Assembly: GCA_012513195.1 (NCBI GenBank) | Contig: JAAZCR010000079.1 | Location: forward strand, 1 to 8,518 | Direction of reading: 5' to 3' | Length of the DNA: 8,518 nucleotides | Source: Bacilli bacterium | Lineage (GTDB): Bacteria > Bacillota_I > Bacilli_A > Haloplasmatales > Haloplasmataceae | Shown: piece after piece, positions 5,870 to 8,518 of the stretch | Numbering within the stretch: the stretch's first letter is position 1 | How the letters are laid out: each line of letters starts with the position of its first letter | The notes under the pieces: model-generated | What the model was told of the DNA's origin: nothing | What the model saw: the letters and a program-made list of their open reading frames with translations, nothing else | The model's database searches: none | Program-made: the position numbers and the translations under genes

Positions 5870-8294
5870 TTAGAATGAATCGATTAATGAACGTATTTGT
5901 AGATTTTTTATAATCTCTTTTTTGTCTTTAGAACATGCAAATGTTATTGTTCTTGGTATATTAGGTAATAAGTGAAAATAATTATCGCTAAAAATAATAT
6001 CTTCTTGTCTAACTGAAACTTCAACAAACTTACAGAAAACATCACTTCTTAATGTTAAGGTATAGTGCATGCCTTCATTTTCTAATTCATAATTAATTGT
6101 TGCTTTAGGTAAATGAAGGTGTTTATCAGGCGCAAAGGATACACTGTTTTCGGAAATTAATTCATCATTGACAATTAATTGAGCTTAAAAAACAGTATTC
6201 ATTTTTTTATCAAGATCAAGTTTAAATATAATTTCATCTATCTTTTTACTCGAATAACTTGGTACTTCTACGTCGATCACATTTTCAAAAAACCGTTTAC
6301 CGTAGAAATCGATTAATTTCCATATAACATTTCCTTTAATTGGTTTATTGGTTTCATTGGTGATGTAAATCGCCACATCACCATCGGTTTCTTCTAATGA
6401 TAGTAAAACTTTAGCGAAGAATTTTTTACTATGATAATGAAGCGCCTTCCACCGATGATAATAATCAATACTGGACCAACTAGCTACTGGCCAACAATCA
6501 TTTAGTTGCCAATAAATCGCTCCCATGCACCTTCCATAATGGCGTCGCAAATGCTCAACCGCATAGCGACAACCTTCTGCTTGGATTAATTGGGATAAAT
6601 AAACTAAACTATCAAAGTCGTTAGGAAATTTGAACATTTTACCGATATAATTTACAATCTTGGCATTAGCCCCAACATCTTTTTGATGACATTCCATAAC
6701 ATATGAGAAGATATTGCGATCCTCAGGTAGAGTAAAACTTTCGATTGTTTCTAAAGATGGAAATGACTGAATACCAAATTCACTTATTAGGGCGGGATAA
6801 TATTCACGAAAACTAGTTATGGGTTTGTTTTCATGCCATACACCCCAGTAATGCATATCACCATACTTATCGCTGTTTGGGTCATGCAACTTTCCTCCAG
6901 AGGATGGGCTAGAAGGCCAATATAGGCAATCAGGATAAACTTCTTTTACGACTTTTGGTAATAAGTCTTCAAATAAGAAGAGGTAATATTGTTGTGCAAT
7001 TTCTTTATCTGGTATGTTCCAATTCACTACCATTTGTTCAATTTCATTATTGCCACATATTATAAGTAGAGAAGGATGATGTTTAATCCGCTTAAGATTA
7101 TCATGGATTTCAGGAATAATAGTTTCTAACAAACTAGGATCTTCGACATTATAAACACTACAAGCAAACATCAAATCTTGCCATACTAGAATCCCCATCT
7201 CATCGCATAAATCATAAAAATAATCTCGCGGATAATAACCTCCACCCCAAACACGAATGCAGTTGTGATTAGCAATTATAGCTGATTCTAATAGTTTTTT
7301 GGTTCGCTCTTTGTTAGTTCTTGAAAGAATATTATCTTCAGGAATATAATTGGCTCCTTTTAGGAAGATTGGTGTTCCATTCACAATAAATGTGAAAGAC
7401 TCACCATAACAATCTTTCTCGCGATGTAATTTAATTGAACGGAGTCCGATCCGTAACTCCCTTTTATCATTTTCTTCTTTTTCATTTCTTAATGACACTT
7501 CTAACTCTTATATAATGGTTGCTCACCGTAACCAACTGGCCACCAAAGTTCAGGATTATTTATTTCAACAATAAACATATTTTGGTCTAGTGCTTTATCA
7601 ACATACTTACCAATAACTATACCTTGAGGATTAGTTATTATTAGTTGCACGATAGCATCATTAGTAATTAAAACATTCTTACATGTAATATTTAAGATAA
7701 CTTTATTATCCTTGTGCTGTTGAGCTACATGAACATCATCAATATAGCCAACATCTGTGCTTTCTAAAAAATGTCTTGCCATATACCAGCATCTGGTAAT
7801 TCTGGACCCCAATCCCAACCAAACATGTAGTGCGCTTTACGAAGATGTGAGAATCGTCTAATTGTGCCTTCATGCAATGGACATTGTTTAACCTTTTCAT
7901 CTACATATCTTAGCGGTGAAGCGAAACAAAACTCAATTAGGTTTTTACCTTCTTTTAAATAAGGTGTTACTTCAAAGCGATATGTGCGATGCATGTTATT
8001 GGTGTGAGCAATAACTTCTCCATTAAGAATTATTGTTGCTAGTGTGTCTAATCCATGGCAAATTAAATAATTGTGTTTTTTAAAGAATGTTTTGGGTAAA
8101 ATGAATTCTCTACGATAAAAATAATCATGTTCCATTAACGCTTTTATTTCATATTCGTTATCGCGATAATAAGGGTTGTTAATGACTTGATTATCGCGTA
8201 AATCGCTATACACACTACCAGGAACAATTGCATCATACCAATGGGCAAGATTTGTCCCTGACATTTGCCACTTCCCATTTAGCGAAAATCTCAT
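5870..8294 (-). pseudogene. GH2 beta-mannosidase gene with two frameshifts and a nonsense codon
   Basis: Conceptually an 808-residue cytoplasmic beta-mannosidase, which hydrolyses terminal beta-mannose; no signal peptide. N-terminal GH2 sugar-binding domain: SLNGKWQMSGTN, YYRDNEYEIKALMEHDYFYRR, GLDTLATIILNGE, HYMFGWDWGPELPDAGIW. Catalytic barrel: RVWGGGYYPRDYFYDLCDE, CGNNEIEQ (acid/base Glu, codon 7043-7045), LISEFG (nucleophile Glu, codon 6779-6781), and the beta-mannosidase block IYWQLNDCWPVASWSSIDYY. The C-terminal domain ends TLRSDVF...LQIRSLIDSF, as full-length members do. Lesions: (1) a T6 run at 7766-7771 needs a seventh T to read GIWQDIF-LESTDV; (2) one base is missing near 7502-7506 (EQPLYK / LEVSLRNE); (3) TAA at 6185-6187 interrupts NTVF-AQLIVNDELISEN in the same frame. 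Adding two bases makes the whole span divisible by three. The catalytic residues are preserved, suggesting recent decay or, less likely, sequence error. Ribosome binding site GGAGGGG at 8299-8305. Confidence 0.9.
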
Positions 8295-8312
8295 ATTTCC
8301 CCTCCATTAATT

Positions 8313-8328
8313 ACTTTATCGGTTACTT
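8313..8328. promoter_or_regulatory. Predicted LacI-type operator of the glycosidase operon
   Basis: ACTTTATCGGTTACTT is identical to 2197-2212 in the regulator's own promoter. It lies immediately downstream of the predicted -10 element of the GH2 promoter, around the expected transcription start. ACTTTATC recurs at 8330-8337, 17 bp from the first copy; a similar ATTTTATC lies 18 bp from its counterpart in the regulator promoter. The shared site and geometry argue for control by the LacI-family protein encoded at 1094-2128. Confidence 0.6.
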
Positions 8329-8334
8329 AACTTT

Positions 8335-8362
8335 ATCTTAACATAAATTAACATATTGTCAA
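8335..8362 (-). promoter_or_regulatory. Sigma-A-type promoter of the GH2-led operon
   Basis: On the minus strand a perfect TTGACA (8357-8362) is followed after 16 bases by TAAGAT (8335-8340, 4/6 match to TATAAT). It is 40 bp upstream of the GH2 start codon, with the operator core lying between. The -35 is convincing; the exact -10 is less certain. Confidence 0.55.
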
Positions 8363-8432
8363 GAAAGCGATTGTCAGTTTTCTTAAATTAATAATTGCTC
8401 AATTTAATCTTATAAGTTTATAAAAGAAATCA

Positions 8433-8461
8433 TTGAGAATTAACAAAAAATGTTATAAAAT
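8433..8461 (+). promoter_or_regulatory. Promoter for the divergent yebC-like gene
   Basis: TTGAGA (8433-8438) and TAAAAT (8456-8461) are separated by 17 bases, each a 5/6 match to the sigma-A consensus, on the strand and at the distance expected for the gene beginning at 8499. The 204-bp divergent spacer (8295-8498) holds only these two promoters and the operator; I see no hairpin or riboswitch in it. Confidence 0.5.
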
Positions 8462-8498
8462 TAATAAATGAAAAGTTTTTAATGAAAGGTTGATCAGA

Positions 8499-8518
8499 AT
8501 GGGAAGAGCATATGAAGT
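8499..8518 (+). CDS. yebC: Start of a YebC/PmpR-family gene (partial, runs off the right edge)
   Basis: Only seven residues are visible: MGRAYEV. This is the opening I associate with YebC/PmpR-family proteins of low-GC Gram-positive bacteria and relatives, which act in transcription regulation or ribosome-associated translation of difficult sequences. AAAGG at 8485-8489 lies nine bases upstream and a plausible promoter precedes it. It is divergent from the glycosidase operon and probably a housekeeping gene marking the edge of the accessory cluster. Seven residues are too few for certainty. Confidence 0.55.

Noticed and set aside
5870..6070. Separate 66-residue gene
   Set aside because: It is in the same frame as the GH2 gene beyond the TAA at 6185-6187, and its ending (LQIRSLIDSF) is the expected C-terminus of a beta-mannosidase.
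7501..7818. Independent 105-residue protein between GH2 fragments
   Set aside because: Only the part from RHFLESTDV onward is meaningful, and it matches the GH2 interdomain region; the first residues are an out-of-frame reading of the GWDWGPELPDAGIW segment.
6185..8294. Alternative genetic code or stop-codon recoding to explain the broken GH2 frame
   Set aside because: The interruptions are two frameshifts and one TAA, not TGA; Trp codons are TGG and TGA ends a neighbouring intact gene, so recoding does not explain the pattern.
1..8518. CRISPR array, tRNA or rRNA genes, toxin-antitoxin or phage-defence system
   Set aside because: No regularly spaced repeats, no tRNA-like cloverleaf and no relevant protein motifs were seen; the content is a glycosidase operon and its regulator.

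Overview
The window is an AT-rich, carbohydrate-catabolic accessory locus. TGA acts as a stop (it ends the gene at 4108-5856) and every conserved Trp I checked is TGG, so the genetic code is standard. Strong AGGAGG/GAGGTGA-type ribosome binding sites, lipobox lipoproteins with Thr/Ser-rich linkers (TTTLTSTTETTSTT-like) and low GC suggest a Firmicutes or an Izemoplasma/Acholeplasma-like mollicute rather than a TGA=Trp mycoplasma. The lineage is an inference.

Layout: nearly everything reads on the minus strand, from right to left. A good promoter (TTGACA at 8357-8362) with an operator-like site near the predicted transcription start drives a GH2 beta-mannosidase (8294 to 5870). Next come a leaderless (cytoplasmic) DUF5060/GH-A glycosidase (5856 to 4108) and a paralogous lipoprotein GH-A glycosidase (4111 to 2261) that overlaps it by ATGA. 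After a 132-bp gap carrying a second promoter and the same operator core, there is a LacI-family repressor (2128 to 1094). Nine bases further on is a third GH-A lipoprotein paralogue (1084 to about 93), cut off in mid-domain. At the far left (1-90) is a large inverted repeat that looks like the end of an insertion sequence, although it could also act as a terminator. At the far right a divergent plus-strand gene begins at 8499; its first seven residues look like YebC/PmpR.

How it would work: the surface lipoprotein glycosidase(s) would trim a glycan outside the cell. The cytoplasmic GH-A enzyme and the GH2 beta-mannosidase would finish imported oligosaccharides, and the LacI protein would repress both promoters until the sugar is present. 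A beta-mannoside substrate is inferred mainly from the GH2 enzyme. No transporter is in the window.

The main surprise is decay. The GH2 gene carries two -1 frameshifts and one in-frame TAA, and the third GH-A paralogue carries a -1 frameshift and a 3' truncation. The regulator and the two middle glycosidases are intact over about 4.6 kb. The lesions are therefore clustered in particular genes, which points to real gene loss more than to uniform sequencing error, although homopolymer error cannot be excluded for at least one of them. I found no CRISPR, tRNA, rRNA or defence system. The most distinctive part is the set of three GH-A paralogues in different cell compartments under one shared operator.
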